Part shown: in pieces, positions 14,495-21,997 of the stretch
Position numbering within the stretch: the first letter of the stretch is position 1
Layout of the letters: the number at the start of each line of letters is the position of its first letter
Origin: Fundicoccus_A sp052115865
GTDB taxonomy: Bacteria > Bacillota > Bacilli > Lactobacillales > Aerococcaceae
Length of the DNA stretch: 26,998 nt
Direction: 5' to 3'
Assembly: GCF_052115865.1 (NCBI RefSeq)
Contig: NZ_JBQKME010000018.1
Span: 1 to 26,998 of the forward strand
Translations under genes and position numbers: made by a program
Notes under the pieces: model-generated
Database searches by the model: none
Told to the model about the DNA's origin: nothing
The model's input: only the letters and a program-made list of their open reading frames with translations

Positions 14495-14999
14495 AGATAA
14501 AGATGAGCTAAAATTTGAGATAAATAAAAGTTTTGAAAAGTATATTTCTGAATTTAATAATATCCCAGAATCACTGAAAGACAAAAGCGTTGACGAAGTT
14601 GACAGAACACCATCTGAAAACCTTGCTTATCAAGTTGGCTGGACAACATTGCTCCTGCAATGGGAAGCCGATGAGAAAAATGGCTTAACAGTAAAGACAC
14701 CATCAGATATGTTTAGGTGGAATCAGCTTGGTGAATTATATCAGTGGTTTTCAGATACCTATGCAAATTTATCCTTAGAGGAGTTAAAGGATAGGCTAAA
14801 CAGAAATGTTATTTCAATCAATAAAATGATTGATGTACTAAGTGATGAAGAATTATTTTTACCTCATATGAGAAAGTGGGCTGATGAAGCTACAAAAACA
14901 GCAGTATGGGAAGTATATAAATTTATTCACGTTAATACTGTTGCTCCTTTTGGGACTTTTAGAACCAAGATAAGAAAATGGAAAAAGATAGCACTATGA
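14481..14999 (+). CDS. ClbS/DfsB-family four-helix protein
   Basis: This 172-aa protein starts at ATG 14481 with AGGAGG upstream. The family (DUF1706) includes ClbS, a cyclopropane hydrolase that protects colibactin producers from their own genotoxin. Visible family features are YKDKDELKFEINKSFEKYIS at the N-terminus, the RTPSENLAYQVGWTTLLLQW stretch, FRWNQLGELYQWF, and the C-terminal PFGTFRTKIRKWKK. This length is normal. Many Firmicutes members have no known substrate, so the exact role is open. It lies just after a TetR-controlled repair operon, which strengthens a genotoxin-protection reading. ATGA at 14996-14999 couples it to the broken ORF downstream. Confidence 0.87.
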   Translation: MRTYKDKDELKFEINKSFEKYISEFNNIPESLKDKSVDEVDRTPSENLAYQVGWTTLLLQWEADEKNGLTVKTPSDMFRWNQLGELYQWFSDTYANLSLEELKDRLNRNVISINKMIDVLSDEELFLPHMRKWADEATKTAVWEVYKFIHVNTVAPFGTFRTKIRKWKKIAL

Positions 15000-15369
15000 A
15001 ACTAAGTTCAGTTACTTGGCAAACTATTCTCATAAGTACAATCCTATCTGGATATGTTCCTGCATACAAGGTTCAATCTTGGATATCTTCCCACCTACGC
15101 AAGTCCACAATGGATATGTTCCCTCAAAGAGAATTAAGTAAAAAAGGAAAATGGAAATTGACCTTTGACAGCTATGACTTCCTCTTAACACATGTGGAGT
15201 GCATTGCGTTGATACAAAAGAAAACTATATAGAAATCCTGAGATTCAAGCAGTTTCATGACCATTTCGTATTCATTGAAGATGAACATAATTTCAAGAAA
15301 AAGGTAATGAAAAAGTACTTCAACGTTTCAGTAGTTGTTAACCTAGAGTGTGGAGATACAAGGAGATAA
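14996..15369 (+). pseudogene. Frameshifted ORF downstream of the ClbS-like gene
   Basis: ATG 14996 overlaps the previous stop by ATGA, and the frame runs to TAG at 15230-15232. A second frame opens near 15190 (GVHCVDTKENYIEILRFKQF and on to TAA 15367-15369) and looks coding, so a one- or two-base indel around 15195-15230 probably split a single gene of about 120 aa. I do not recognise either half. The N-terminal part (LSSVTWQTILISTILSGYVP) is hydrophobic. Confidence 0.4.
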
Positions 15370-15417
15370 AAAAATAAACAACTTAAGTGATTAATGGTTG
15401 CTGTATCATTGACTAGA

Positions 15418-15454
15418 AGACTGATATTTTTATGATGAAAATATCAGTCTTTAA
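15418..15454 (+). terminator. Rho-independent terminator
   Basis: AGACTGATATTTT (15418-15430) and AAAATATCAGTCT (15438-15450) form a perfect 13-bp stem with a 7-nt loop and a short T-rich tail. The following stretch to 15727 holds no gene I can support; it contains repeat R1 at 15636-15660. Confidence 0.8.
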
Positions 15455-15635
15455 ATATATACTTGTCGAAGATTTGTAAAAAATTATAAAACCTACTAAA
15501 TAGTGATATAATTATATTTAGATAATGAACATAAATAATATTATATATGGCAAAAAAATGAAGAAAATGAAGATTTAGTAAAACTATGCGTCTACTATAT
15601 TGACGTAGGTACAGGTCCAAAATTTAAATATTGTT

Positions 15636-15660
15636 TGAGTTTGTCTCAATAAGAATTGAG
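15636..15660 (+). repeat. Intergenic repeat R1 (TGAGTTTGTCTYAA type)
   Basis: TGAGTTTGTCTCAATAAGAA then TTGAG. It shares TGAGTTTGTCTYAATAAGAA with R2 (16301) and TGAGTTTGTCTYAA with R3 (16600). It lies upstream of the lipoprotein gene. Confidence 0.6.
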
Positions 15661-15727
15661 TAAAACTCAGCTAGTATATTTGTTTTTTCTGTGGTAATTT
15701 AATTAAAAAATATGGGGAGTGTAAGTT

Positions 15728-16267
15728 ATGAAAAATAAAAGTTTAATAGCAATGATGTTTATGACTATATTTTCTTTTAGTTTAGTCGGCTGTAATGATC
15801 AGGCAACACAAAAATCTGAACCGTATATTGAAGATTTCACACAAGTTGAGTTTGAGAAATTGATGAAGTATAGAGACTCTTATGTGGGTGATAACAGTGC
15901 TGTCATAAACATAGTAACAGGGCTACCAGGCAATCGATATAATCCAAGTTTTAATTTACAGACGCAGAAAGAACCTTATGAAATAGCTATTAATTATACA
16001 GTGAATGATGAAGAAGTAGATGAAAGTTATCTTAATTTTTGGAATGATAACAATCCTGAAGAAGTTTTAGAAAATAACGCGATCATTTTATTTTCCCTTA
16101 TATCAAATGTTGATCTAATAGAATTCGACATAGACGGAATAGACAGCCTATCAAATCATTCGTATAAATACAGTAGAGAAGAATTAGAATCAAAGTATAA
16201 TCTGGAATTAGCAGACCTTTCGGCCAATGAAGATTCACTCGATGATTTCTTTAAAGAGAAAGAATAA
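15728..16267 (+). CDS. DUF4825-type lipoprotein
   Basis: The protein has 179 aa; GGGGAG precedes ATG 15728. A signal peptide (residues 1-22) ends in the lipobox LVGC, so Cys22 should be lipid-anchored on the outer face of the membrane. The mature part begins with an acidic linker, then DFTQVEFEKLMKYRDSYVGD, NSAVINIVTGLPG and a KEPYEIAINYTVNDEEVDES segment, which match the DUF4825 domain found in Gram-positive lipoproteins and antirepressor-like membrane proteins. The function is unknown. The C-terminal tail is acidic. It is flanked by repeats R1 and R2 and is probably transcribed alone. Confidence 0.78.
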   Translation: MKNKSLIAMMFMTIFSFSLVGCNDQATQKSEPYIEDFTQVEFEKLMKYRDSYVGDNSAVINIVTGLPGNRYNPSFNLQTQKEPYEIAINYTVNDEEVDESYLNFWNDNNPEEVLENNAIILFSLISNVDLIEFDIDGIDSLSNHSYKYSREELESKYNLELADLSANEDSLDDFFKEKE

Positions 16268-16300
16268 AAACAATTGGCGATTTGTTATTTTGAATTATAA

Positions 16301-16334
16301 TGAGTTTGTCTTAATAAGAATATGACAAATTGAG
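16301..16334 (+). repeat. Intergenic repeat R2
   Basis: TGAGTTTGTCTTAATAAGAA is followed by TATGACAAATTGAG. The two halves GTTTGTC and GACAAAT form an imperfect inverted repeat. It sits 16 nt before the start of the DUF6440 gene, close to its ribosome site. Confidence 0.6.
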
Positions 16335-16349
16335 AAAAGAGGTGAAAAA

Positions 16350-16544
16350 ATGAGTAAAGAAAATAAAAGTAAGGGTAACAAGCGCTTTGAAGTTATTGAA
16401 AATCAAGGATTTTCGCCAACTTATGAAGTGATTAGAGATAATAAAACGGGTGTTTTATATATGTCACTTAGTTCAGGTTTTGGATCAGCGATGACATTAT
16501 TAGTTGATCGAGATGGTAAACCATTGGTAGATAATGAGTTTTAA
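16350..16544 (+). CDS. DUF6440-family small protein
   Basis: At 64 aa, with GAGGTG before ATG 16350, the sequence has a basic N-terminal tail, then KRFEVIENQGFSPTYEVIRD, then NKTGVLYMSLSSGFGSAMTL, and LVDRDGKPLVDN. This matches the short DUF6440 family in length and order. These are small beta-rich proteins of unknown function, common near phage and mobile-element genes in Firmicutes. It lies between repeats R2 and R3, which suggests it came as a single-gene cassette. Confidence 0.75.
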   Translation: MSKENKSKGNKRFEVIENQGFSPTYEVIRDNKTGVLYMSLSSGFGSAMTLLVDRDGKPLVDNEF

Positions 16545-16599
16545 AATATTAATCAAATCATATAAATGAACACATAAAAATTCGATAAATAATTTTTAT

Positions 16600-16632
16600 T
16601 GAGTTTGTCTTAAGTGCAATTAAGACAAACTG
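16600..16632 (+). repeat. Intergenic repeat R3, perfect inverted repeat
   Basis: GTTTGTCTTAA and TTAAGACAAAC form a perfect 11-bp inverted repeat around a 6-nt centre, inside the same consensus as R1 and R2. A half-copy (AGACAAATTGGAA) occurs at 17213-17225. Confidence 0.65.
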
Positions 16633-16735
16633 GAAAAAATAGCTATAAACATTGACACAACTAGTTCCAATATAATATGAATAATTAACAATCCCCCCAG
16701 AAACAAGAAAAGTTAATTAGCTAGAACTGTTGAAA

Positions 16736-16867
16736 ATGCTATACGATCTAACAGGTGGGTCTCGTGTCATAATAATGACAGAGGCAAATAGTTCAGTAAA
16801 ATCAAAGGTTTTGAAGCTTCTACCAAAGTTAAAAACTGAAGAAACTGATAGTTTATGTGTTGCTTAG
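16736..16867 (+). CDS. Small ORF or gene remnant, 43 aa
   Basis: MLYDLTGGSRVIIMTEANSS and a further 23 residues read as good coding sequence, but there is no ribosome site in front. It is probably the tail of a truncated gene. I do not recognise the family. A promoter-like TTGACA lies at 16652. Confidence 0.3.
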   Translation: MLYDLTGGSRVIIMTEANSSVKSKVLKLLPKLKTEETDSLCVA

Positions 16868-16932
16868 AGCCGTTATCTACTAAAATAATGGTTGTAAGCA
16901 GCACATAAGCCGAAGAGAAAAAGAGGTAGTGT

Positions 16933-17214
16933 ATGCGATGGATATTAAAAATTATATTATTCCCGATTAGTCTTGTCTTATCAATTCTGACTGCGTTCCT
17001 GACATTCTTACTTGGTATAGGAACAGCGTTACTTTATATCGTTATGATGTTCTGCATATTTGGGGCGTTAGCTTCTTTTATTCAAGGAGAAGTCGGAATA
17101 GGTATATAGGGTTTGGTCATCGGTTTCCTATTTAGTCCTTATGGACTTCCGATGATAGGAGCAACTGTGATAGCGTTTATTGAATTGATAAATGATAAGA
17201 TTAAAGCGGTGTAG
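16933..17214 (+). pseudogene. CD1845-like membrane protein with an internal stop
   Basis: The frame begins MRWILKIILFPISLVLSILT, continues as a hydrophobic membrane segment and ends with GFLFSPYGLPMIGA, FIELINDKIKAV. It looks like the small CD1845-type membrane protein of Tn1549-type conjugative elements. Codon 59 is TAG (17107-17109), splitting the 93-codon gene. GAGGTAG precedes the ATG. Its partners in the conjugative module start only at 18978, so it appears to have been separated from them by inserted cargo. Confidence 0.6.
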
Positions 17215-17242
17215 ACAAATTGGAATTTATGGAGGTATATAA

Positions 17243-17653
17243 ATGAATTTTAAAATAGAAAATGTTGAGTCAGATAAATCAACGAAAATCGGAGAAATGA
17301 TTAAGTATTATAATCGTTCAAAAAGAGAACCATCTGAGAGTGTACCACTAAATATATATTATGAAGATGAATATGGCACAATAAAAGCTGGTATAGTGGC
17401 AGAAACTTTTGGTAATTGGCTAGAAATCGAATATTTATTTGTAAATGAAGACTTAAGAGGGCATGGCATTGGTTCAAAAATAATAAAAATGGCAGAAGAA
17501 GAAGCAAAAAATAGAAATTGCATCTATTCATTTGTAGATACTTTCAATTTTCAAGCACCTAGTTTTTATAAGAAACATGGTTATAAAGAAGTTTTTACTT
17601 TGAAAAATTATCCATATTCTGGCGAGAGATATTATTACACTAAAAATTTATAA
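17243..17653 (+). CDS. GNAT-family N-acetyltransferase
   Basis: The protein has 136 aa; GGAGG precedes ATG 17243. The fold order is typical: motif C/D strands (KAGIVAETFGNWLEIEYLFV), then the acetyl-CoA pyrophosphate loop LRGHGIGSKIIKMAEEEAK (R-G-H-G-I-G, about residues 74-79), then motif B around FNFQAPSFYKKHGYKEV. It transfers an acetyl group from acetyl-CoA to an amine; the substrate is unknown. The length is normal. It stands next to several other single cargo genes and could modify a drug, a toxin or a metabolite. Confidence 0.88.
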   Translation: MNFKIENVESDKSTKIGEMIKYYNRSKREPSESVPLNIYYEDEYGTIKAGIVAETFGNWLEIEYLFVNEDLRGHGIGSKIIKMAEEEAKNRNCIYSFVDTFNFQAPSFYKKHGYKEVFTLKNYPYSGERYYYTKNL

Positions 17654-17664
17654 TTCAAAGTTAC

Positions 17665-17678
17665 AAATCCCAGTTTGT
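17665..17678 (+). repeat. Intergenic 14-mer, copy 1
   Basis: AAATCCCAGTTTGT at 17665-17678 recurs exactly at 18842-18855. The copies lie before the Imm32-like gene and after the methyltransferase gene, so they bracket 17714-18779 as one acquired block. Confidence 0.55.
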
Positions 17679-17713
17679 GTAGCTTATAAAATTTGAATTT
17701 GGAGGAGAATGTG

Positions 17714-17923
17714 ATGGAAATAGATTGGGTAGATGGATTCATTATTAAAGTGGAAGCTGATTGTAAGAAAATCACTATTCAAGCAAACAAAGAAGGCTTG
17801 GTTTCTTTGGCAAATCAACTTTTGGAATTAGCGAAGTCTTGTCCGGGAAGTCATATTCACTATGATGAATACAATTCACTGGAAGAGGGATCTTTAGAAA
17901 TGATTATATCAAAGACACTGTAA
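17714..17923 (+). CDS. Imm32-like immunity protein
   Basis: The protein has 69 aa; ATG 17714 follows GGAGGAG. The sequence VDGFIIKVEADCKKITIQAN then KEGLVSLANQLLELAK then SHIHYDEYNSLEEGSLEMII matches the Imm32 pattern (a beta-strand pair, G-L-x-x-L-A-x-x-L-L-x-L-A helix, H-x-H, then a final E-G-S-x-E-x-I-I strand). Imm32 proteins neutralise polymorphic toxins. No toxin gene lies beside it, so it would be an orphan immunity gene guarding against toxins from competing strains. The family assignment is from memory of the pattern. Confidence 0.6.
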   Translation: MEIDWVDGFIIKVEADCKKITIQANKEGLVSLANQLLELAKSCPGSHIHYDEYNSLEEGSLEMIISKTL

Positions 17924-18014
17924 GACATGATTGAATTTGTAGTGGTGAGAAAAATGTAATGGCAACATATTCAACTTAAATCGAAATAATATAAAATAAC
18001 GAGGAGATTATAAG

Positions 18015-18779
18015 GTGAACAATTATATAAAATTAAATGAAGATAGATGGAATAATGTAAAAAATAACTATACTGAGCCATTGACACATGAAGAATTAGA
18101 AGAAGTTAAAAATAATCCAATTTCTGTTGCCTTAACTGTTGGGAAAAAAGTTCCAAAAGAATGGTTTGAAAAAGCTAATGGAAAAAAGATATTAGGTTTA
18201 GCTTGTGGTGGTGGTCAGCAGGGTCCAGTTTTTGCTATAAAAGGTTATGATGTAACCATAATGGATTTTTCTAAATCACAATTACAAAGAGATGATATGG
18301 TTGCTAAGAGAGAAGGCTTAAAAATCAATACAGTTCAAGGCGATATGACAAAGCCATTTCCATTTGAAAATGAAACTTTTGATATTGTTTTTAATCCGGT
18401 TTCAAATGTATATATAGAAGATTTAGAAAACATGTATAAAGAAGCTTCCAGAGTATTGAAAAAGGGTGGACTGTTAATGGTTGGATTTATGAATCCTTGG
18501 ATATACATGTATGATGCTGATATAGTATGGGACAAACCTGATGAGGAATTGCTTTTAAAGTATTCACTACCTTTTAATTCGAAAGAGCTTGAAGAGGAAG
18601 GTAAAATAACCATAAATCCAGAATATGGATATGAATTTAGTCATACATTAGAAACTCAGATTAGAGGACAACTTAAAAATGGTCTCGCTATGATAGATTT
18701 TTATGAATCATGTGATAAAAGAAATAGATTATCACATTATGGAAATGACTATATAGCGACACTTTGTATTAAACTATAA
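18015..18779 (+). CDS. Class I SAM-dependent methyltransferase
   Basis: The protein has 254 aa from GTG 18015 (GAGGAG upstream). Motif I is KKILGLACGGGQQGPVFA (about residues 57-74), then an acidic loop after the second strand (VTIMDFSKSQL), the third-motif region around VQGDMTKPFPFENETFDIVF, and post-motif AGVLKKGG-like turn at VLKKGGLLMVGF. It uses S-adenosylmethionine to methylate a small molecule or protein; the substrate is unknown. The N-terminal extension (about 1-50) is longer than in the minimal fold. It is the last of the single-gene cargo block and has no clear operon partner. Confidence 0.87.
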   Translation: MNNYIKLNEDRWNNVKNNYTEPLTHEELEEVKNNPISVALTVGKKVPKEWFEKANGKKILGLACGGGQQGPVFAIKGYDVTIMDFSKSQLQRDDMVAKREGLKINTVQGDMTKPFPFENETFDIVFNPVSNVYIEDLENMYKEASRVLKKGGLLMVGFMNPWIYMYDADIVWDKPDEELLLKYSLPFNSKELEEEGKITINPEYGYEFSHTLETQIRGQLKNGLAMIDFYESCDKRNRLSHYGNDYIATLCIKL

Positions 18780-18841
18780 TGTTGTAGAATATACTTTAGG
18801 AGAATAGCCCAATTTTATTTTTCTTAAGGGTTAAAATCTAA

Positions 18842-18855
18842 AAATCCCAGTTTGT
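18842..18855 (+). repeat. Intergenic 14-mer, copy 2
   Basis: An exact second copy of AAATCCCAGTTTGT, 1177 bp after the first. The rest of 18780-18977 holds no other feature I can support. Confidence 0.55.
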
Positions 18856-18977
18856 AGAGATTAGCAAGGTATAAGTTTCTATGAGATGAAACCTATAAAA
18901 CTTGTACGGATATTGTAGGGTAGGAAAAGAAATCTTCCTCTATACTAAAATAAACCGAAAGAAAGGGGGGAATCGAA

Positions 18978-19820
18978 GTGAATATTATCAAGTCGTTTAA
19001 CAATACAATTGATTATCTTGAAACAGTTCTTGATGATGAAATTGATGAAAAGAAAGTAACTCAATTATCAGGATACTCTTATTCAATGTTCAGTCGCTTA
19101 TTTTCTATTCTGACCGAAACAACGCTCTCAGAGTATTTAAGAAGCAGAAGATTGACGGAAGCAGCCGTTATCTTAAGAGATACGGATGAAAAGATTATTG
19201 ATGTTGCCTTCAAATTTGGATATGAGTCATCAGATTCGTTTGGAACAGCTTTTAAGAATTTTCATGGATTTACTCCTTCAGAGGTGAGAAATGGGAAACC
19301 GTTCAAATTAGTTTCACGAGTGCAATTAGCACTTAGTGTAAGAGGAGGAAGAAGTATGAATATTACAATTCAAAAGAAAAAAGCATTTACAGTTGCAGGG
19401 ATCAATGAACAAAACATCAATTCATCATTATGTCCGAGTGTCTGGGGTAAGCTGTATGAAAAATATAGCCATGATCAGCTTGCAACTTTGGGAGGCGGTC
19501 AAAGTGTGGGCGTTTGTCATGATGTGGAAAACCCAAGCACAATAAACTATATGGCAGGATATATTGTTACAGACGCGGACAAAGCAAGAAGCATGGGCTT
19601 AGATGTTTTGGAAGTTGAAGAAGCGGAGTATGCCGTTGTAGAGTTAACAGGAAGTGTTCCGGATTGCATTCATAACGGGTGGAAATATGCGATGGAAGTC
19701 TTTTTCCCTGAGCATGGCTATGTTCATTCAGGAAAACCTGACTTTGAATATTATTATGAAGGTGATATGGATAGCAAAGACTATAAAATGGAGCTTTGGA
19801 TTCCGATAACGAAAGCTTAA
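18978..19820 (+). CDS. AraC-family regulator with GyrI-like ligand-binding domain
   Basis: The protein has 280 aa from GTG 18978, behind AAAGGGGGG. The N-terminal AraC DNA-binding domain (about 1-110) has two helix-turn-helix units: KKVTQLSGYSYSMFSRLFSI and KIIDVAFKFGYESSDSFGTAF, ending GFTPSEVR. The C-terminal part (about 120-280) is a GyrI-like/SOUL-type effector domain (MNITIQKKKAFTVAGINEQN at its start and YYEGDMDSKDYKMELWIPI at its end) that binds small hydrophobic compounds in Rob- and BmrR-like proteins. It likely activates a detoxification or element gene in response to a drug. A hairpin at 19866-19893 and the RepA_N-type initiator operon follow. It may be cargo rather than a regulator of transfer. 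Confidence 0.86.
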   Translation: MNIIKSFNNTIDYLETVLDDEIDEKKVTQLSGYSYSMFSRLFSILTETTLSEYLRSRRLTEAAVILRDTDEKIIDVAFKFGYESSDSFGTAFKNFHGFTPSEVRNGKPFKLVSRVQLALSVRGGRSMNITIQKKKAFTVAGINEQNINSSLCPSVWGKLYEKYSHDQLATLGGGQSVGVCHDVENPSTINYMAGYIVTDADKARSMGLDVLEVEEAEYAVVELTGSVPDCIHNGWKYAMEVFFPEHGYVHSGKPDFEYYYEGDMDSKDYKMELWIPITKA

Positions 19821-19865
19821 AAACCAACTTGTCGAGCTAAATAAAATTAGATATTGAGGATATAA

Positions 19866-19897
19866 GGCGATAGAAAATAATAATTCTGTCGTCTTTT
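19866..19897 (+). promoter_or_regulatory. Leader hairpin before the replication operon
   Basis: GGCGATAGAA (19866-19875) pairs with TTCTGTCGTC (19884-19893) with two G-U pairs and is followed by a T-run, then AAGGAGG and the start of the initiator gene 25 nt later. It resembles an intrinsic terminator placed inside a leader and recurs in similar form at 26587-26620. Confidence 0.6.
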
Positions 19898-19921
19898 TTA
19901 TTTCAAAGAAAGGAGGCAGGA

Positions 19922-20695
19922 ATGAATTTTGATTATTTTTATAATAGGCAATCTGAAATGTATAACTTCATTAGGTTACCTATGGTATTAATGGAAGATG
20001 AGATTTTTAAGAGCATTTCTATTGAAGCTAAAGTTTTGTATTCATATATGCTTAATCGAATGGGTCTTTCATATAAAAATGGCTGGATAGATGAAGATGG
20101 AAAAGTCTTTATTTACTACACAATGGATGCTATTAAAGAGCAATTTAACTGTGCTAATGATAAAGCCTTAAAGATTATAAATGAACTTGATACAAAATCA
20201 GGAATTGGATTGATAGAAAAGAAAAGACAAGGACTTGGAAAACCAAATAGGATATATGTTAAAGATTTTATGAGTGTTTTCTCTGATTCAAATAATAGAA
20301 ATCCAGTTTTCCGAAAAGCAGAAGTCCAGACTTCCGGTAATCGGAATTCAAGAACTCCGAATAACAGACTTCAAGATTTCCGAAAATCGGAAGGTAACTA
20401 TAACAATATTAGTAATAATGAGTTAAGAAATAATGATTTTAGTAAGGGACAAAAGACTTATGGAATATATAAAAATATATTTTTAACTGATGAAGAATAC
20501 AAGGACTTAACAAATGAGTTGGGAAGCAGAATTAATGAGTACATTGATAGATTGTCATCTTACATGAAAGCAAATAACAGAGTTTATCAAGATCACAAGG
20601 CAACAATAATTAATTGGTATCTTAATGATCAGGTGAAAAATATTAATGGCAATTCAACAAGAAAAATGAATTACGATATAGGAGAGAGTTTATGA
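19922..20695 (+). CDS. RepA_N-type replication initiator of a Tn1549-like element
   Basis: The protein has 257 aa; AAGGAGG precedes ATG 19922. The N-terminal winged-helix part matches the RepA_N-type initiator: FIRLPMVLMEDEIFKSISIE then AKVLYSYMLNRMGLSYKNGW, then IYYTMDAIKEQFNCANDKAL and GLIEKKRQGLGKPNRIYVK. The middle (about 125-165) is a low-complexity Asn/Arg/Ser-rich linker. The C-terminal domain (FLTDEEYKDLTNELGSRINE, then YIDRLSSYMKANNRVYQDHK, then TIINWYLND) is the helical part seen in the Tn1549-type and phage replication proteins. It would open the origin and recruit the loader encoded next, allowing the excised element to replicate. The stop overlaps the loader start by ATGA. Confidence 0.85.
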   Translation: MNFDYFYNRQSEMYNFIRLPMVLMEDEIFKSISIEAKVLYSYMLNRMGLSYKNGWIDEDGKVFIYYTMDAIKEQFNCANDKALKIINELDTKSGIGLIEKKRQGLGKPNRIYVKDFMSVFSDSNNRNPVFRKAEVQTSGNRNSRTPNNRLQDFRKSEGNYNNISNNELRNNDFSKGQKTYGIYKNIFLTDEEYKDLTNELGSRINEYIDRLSSYMKANNRVYQDHKATIINWYLNDQVKNINGNSTRKMNYDIGESL

Positions 20696-21519
20696 AAAGC
20701 TTAAAAGGTTTTGTATTAAGAGAAAATGATATTGAAAGAAATGGACATATCTATTGCAAGGTATGTGGTAAAAGAGTCGATGGAGAATTAGTTGACCTTG
20801 GATTTACAAAGTTTATTCCAAGAATTAAATGTGAATGTGAAATAGAAAGAGATAAGGAAAACGAAGAAAGAGAAAGACTGATGAAAATATCGTCATTGAA
20901 AAGAGATTGCTTCTCATCGCCACTCCAACACCAATATACTTTTGAGAAATTCTTAAATGAAAAAGGTCAAGCTTATAAAGTTGCCTATAATTATGCCAAA
21001 AGCTTTGAGCAAATGAAAAAAGACAATGTTGGACTGTTATTTTACGGAGATGTTGGTAGTGGAAAGACTTATCTTGCTTGTTCAATTGCAAATGAATTAA
21101 TCGAAAGAAAGCAAGTTAAAGTTAAGATTATGAATTTATCTCAGGTAATAAATCAAATACAAAAATCTGCATTTAAGCTAGATTCAAATGAAATTATAAA
21201 TAACCTCTCTAATATTCCTTTGTTAATATTAGATGATCTTGGAATTGAAAGGGATACATCTTATGCAAGAGAACAAGTATATAACATTATAAACTCAAGA
21301 TACTTAAAGGGTAGGCCAACAATTTTTACTACAAACTTATCATTGGAAATTATTCAAAATCCTAATATTGACCTTGAGTATCAGAGAATATATTCAAGAA
21401 TACTTGAAATGACAATACCAGTTAAAGTTACGGGAGAAGATTTTAGAAGAAAAATTCAACAAGAGAAGTTAAGAAAATACAAAGAGTTACTTTTATATGG
21501 AGGTGGAATAGATGATTAA
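20692..21519 (+). CDS. DnaC-like helicase loader (AAA+ ATPase)
   Basis: The protein has 275 aa and overlaps the initiator by 4 nt (ATGA). An N-terminal zinc-finger-like part (Cys-x2-Cys at YCKVCGKR and C-x-C at IKCECE) precedes the AAA+ core: Walker A GDVGSGKT (119-126), Walker B LLILDDLG, sensor-type TTN in PTIFTTNLS, and an Arg finger region in EYQRIYSRILEM. This matches the DnaC/IstB-type loaders of phages and conjugative elements, which load the host replicative helicase. It should work with the initiator encoded upstream. Not IstB of an insertion sequence: no transposase partner, and the zinc finger and operon context fit replication. Confidence 0.9.
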   Translation: MKSLKGFVLRENDIERNGHIYCKVCGKRVDGELVDLGFTKFIPRIKCECEIERDKENEERERLMKISSLKRDCFSSPLQHQYTFEKFLNEKGQAYKVAYNYAKSFEQMKKDNVGLLFYGDVGSGKTYLACSIANELIERKQVKVKIMNLSQVINQIQKSAFKLDSNEIINNLSNIPLLILDDLGIERDTSYAREQVYNIINSRYLKGRPTIFTTNLSLEIIQNPNIDLEYQRIYSRILEMTIPVKVTGEDFRRKIQQEKLRKYKELLLYGGGIDD

Positions 21520-21997
21520 TGAAGAAGTATCTAGGTCGAGTCTTAATCTTGAAGTAAGGCTTGCCAAAGCAACAAGTAAAGCAATTCTTGATGCCTTAAA
21601 GAAAGTACACAAGCAAATAGAAGAACAAGGAGGCTTGAAAAATGTAATAAAAAACAATGGAGAAGAAGTAAAACTAAAAGATATGGTTAAAAAGGGACAG
21701 TTAGAAGAAATTAGTCTAAAAGATCCTGAGTTAAAAGAACTAAAGAAAATTTTAAATAAACACGGAGTGAAGTTTTCTGTAATGAAAGATAAGGAAACTG
21801 GCAACCACTCTGTGTTTTTTCAATCTAAGGATATAAAGGTAATGGAACACGCCTTTAAAAAAGCAGTTAAGGCTTCTGAAAGAAAGGCAGATAGAAAAGA
21901 TTCAATAACGAAGACTATAAATAAGTTTAAAGATATGGCTAAGGACACCATCAGCAAAGATAAAGTTAAAAATAAACATAAGGAGCAAAGCTTATGA
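21512..21997 (+). CDS. pcfB: PcfB-family (DUF3801) relaxosome accessory protein
   Basis: The protein has 161 aa and overlaps the loader by 8 nt. The sequence NEEVSRSSLNLEVRLAKATS, then LKDMVKKGQLEEISLKDPEL, then KELKKILNKHGVKFSVMKDK and FQSKDIKVMEHAFKKAVK matches PcfB/DUF3801. In pCF10 PcfB helps connect the relaxase-DNA complex to the VirD4-type coupling protein PcfC. The C-terminal tail is rich in Lys and probably binds DNA or acidic partners. The coupling protein gene is downstream at 24122, which is the expected neighbour. The stop overlaps the antirepressor start by ATGA. Confidence 0.85.
   Translation: MINEEVSRSSLNLEVRLAKATSKAILDALKKVHKQIEEQGGLKNVIKNNGEEVKLKDMVKKGQLEEISLKDPELKELKKILNKHGVKFSVMKDKETGNHSVFFQSKDIKVMEHAFKKAVKASERKADRKDSITKTINKFKDMAKDTISKDKVKNKHKEQSL

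Noticed and set aside
20692..21519. IstB of the IS21 remnant
   Set aside because: It is 15 kb from the istA remnant, has an N-terminal zinc-finger-like part, and is coupled to a replication initiator.
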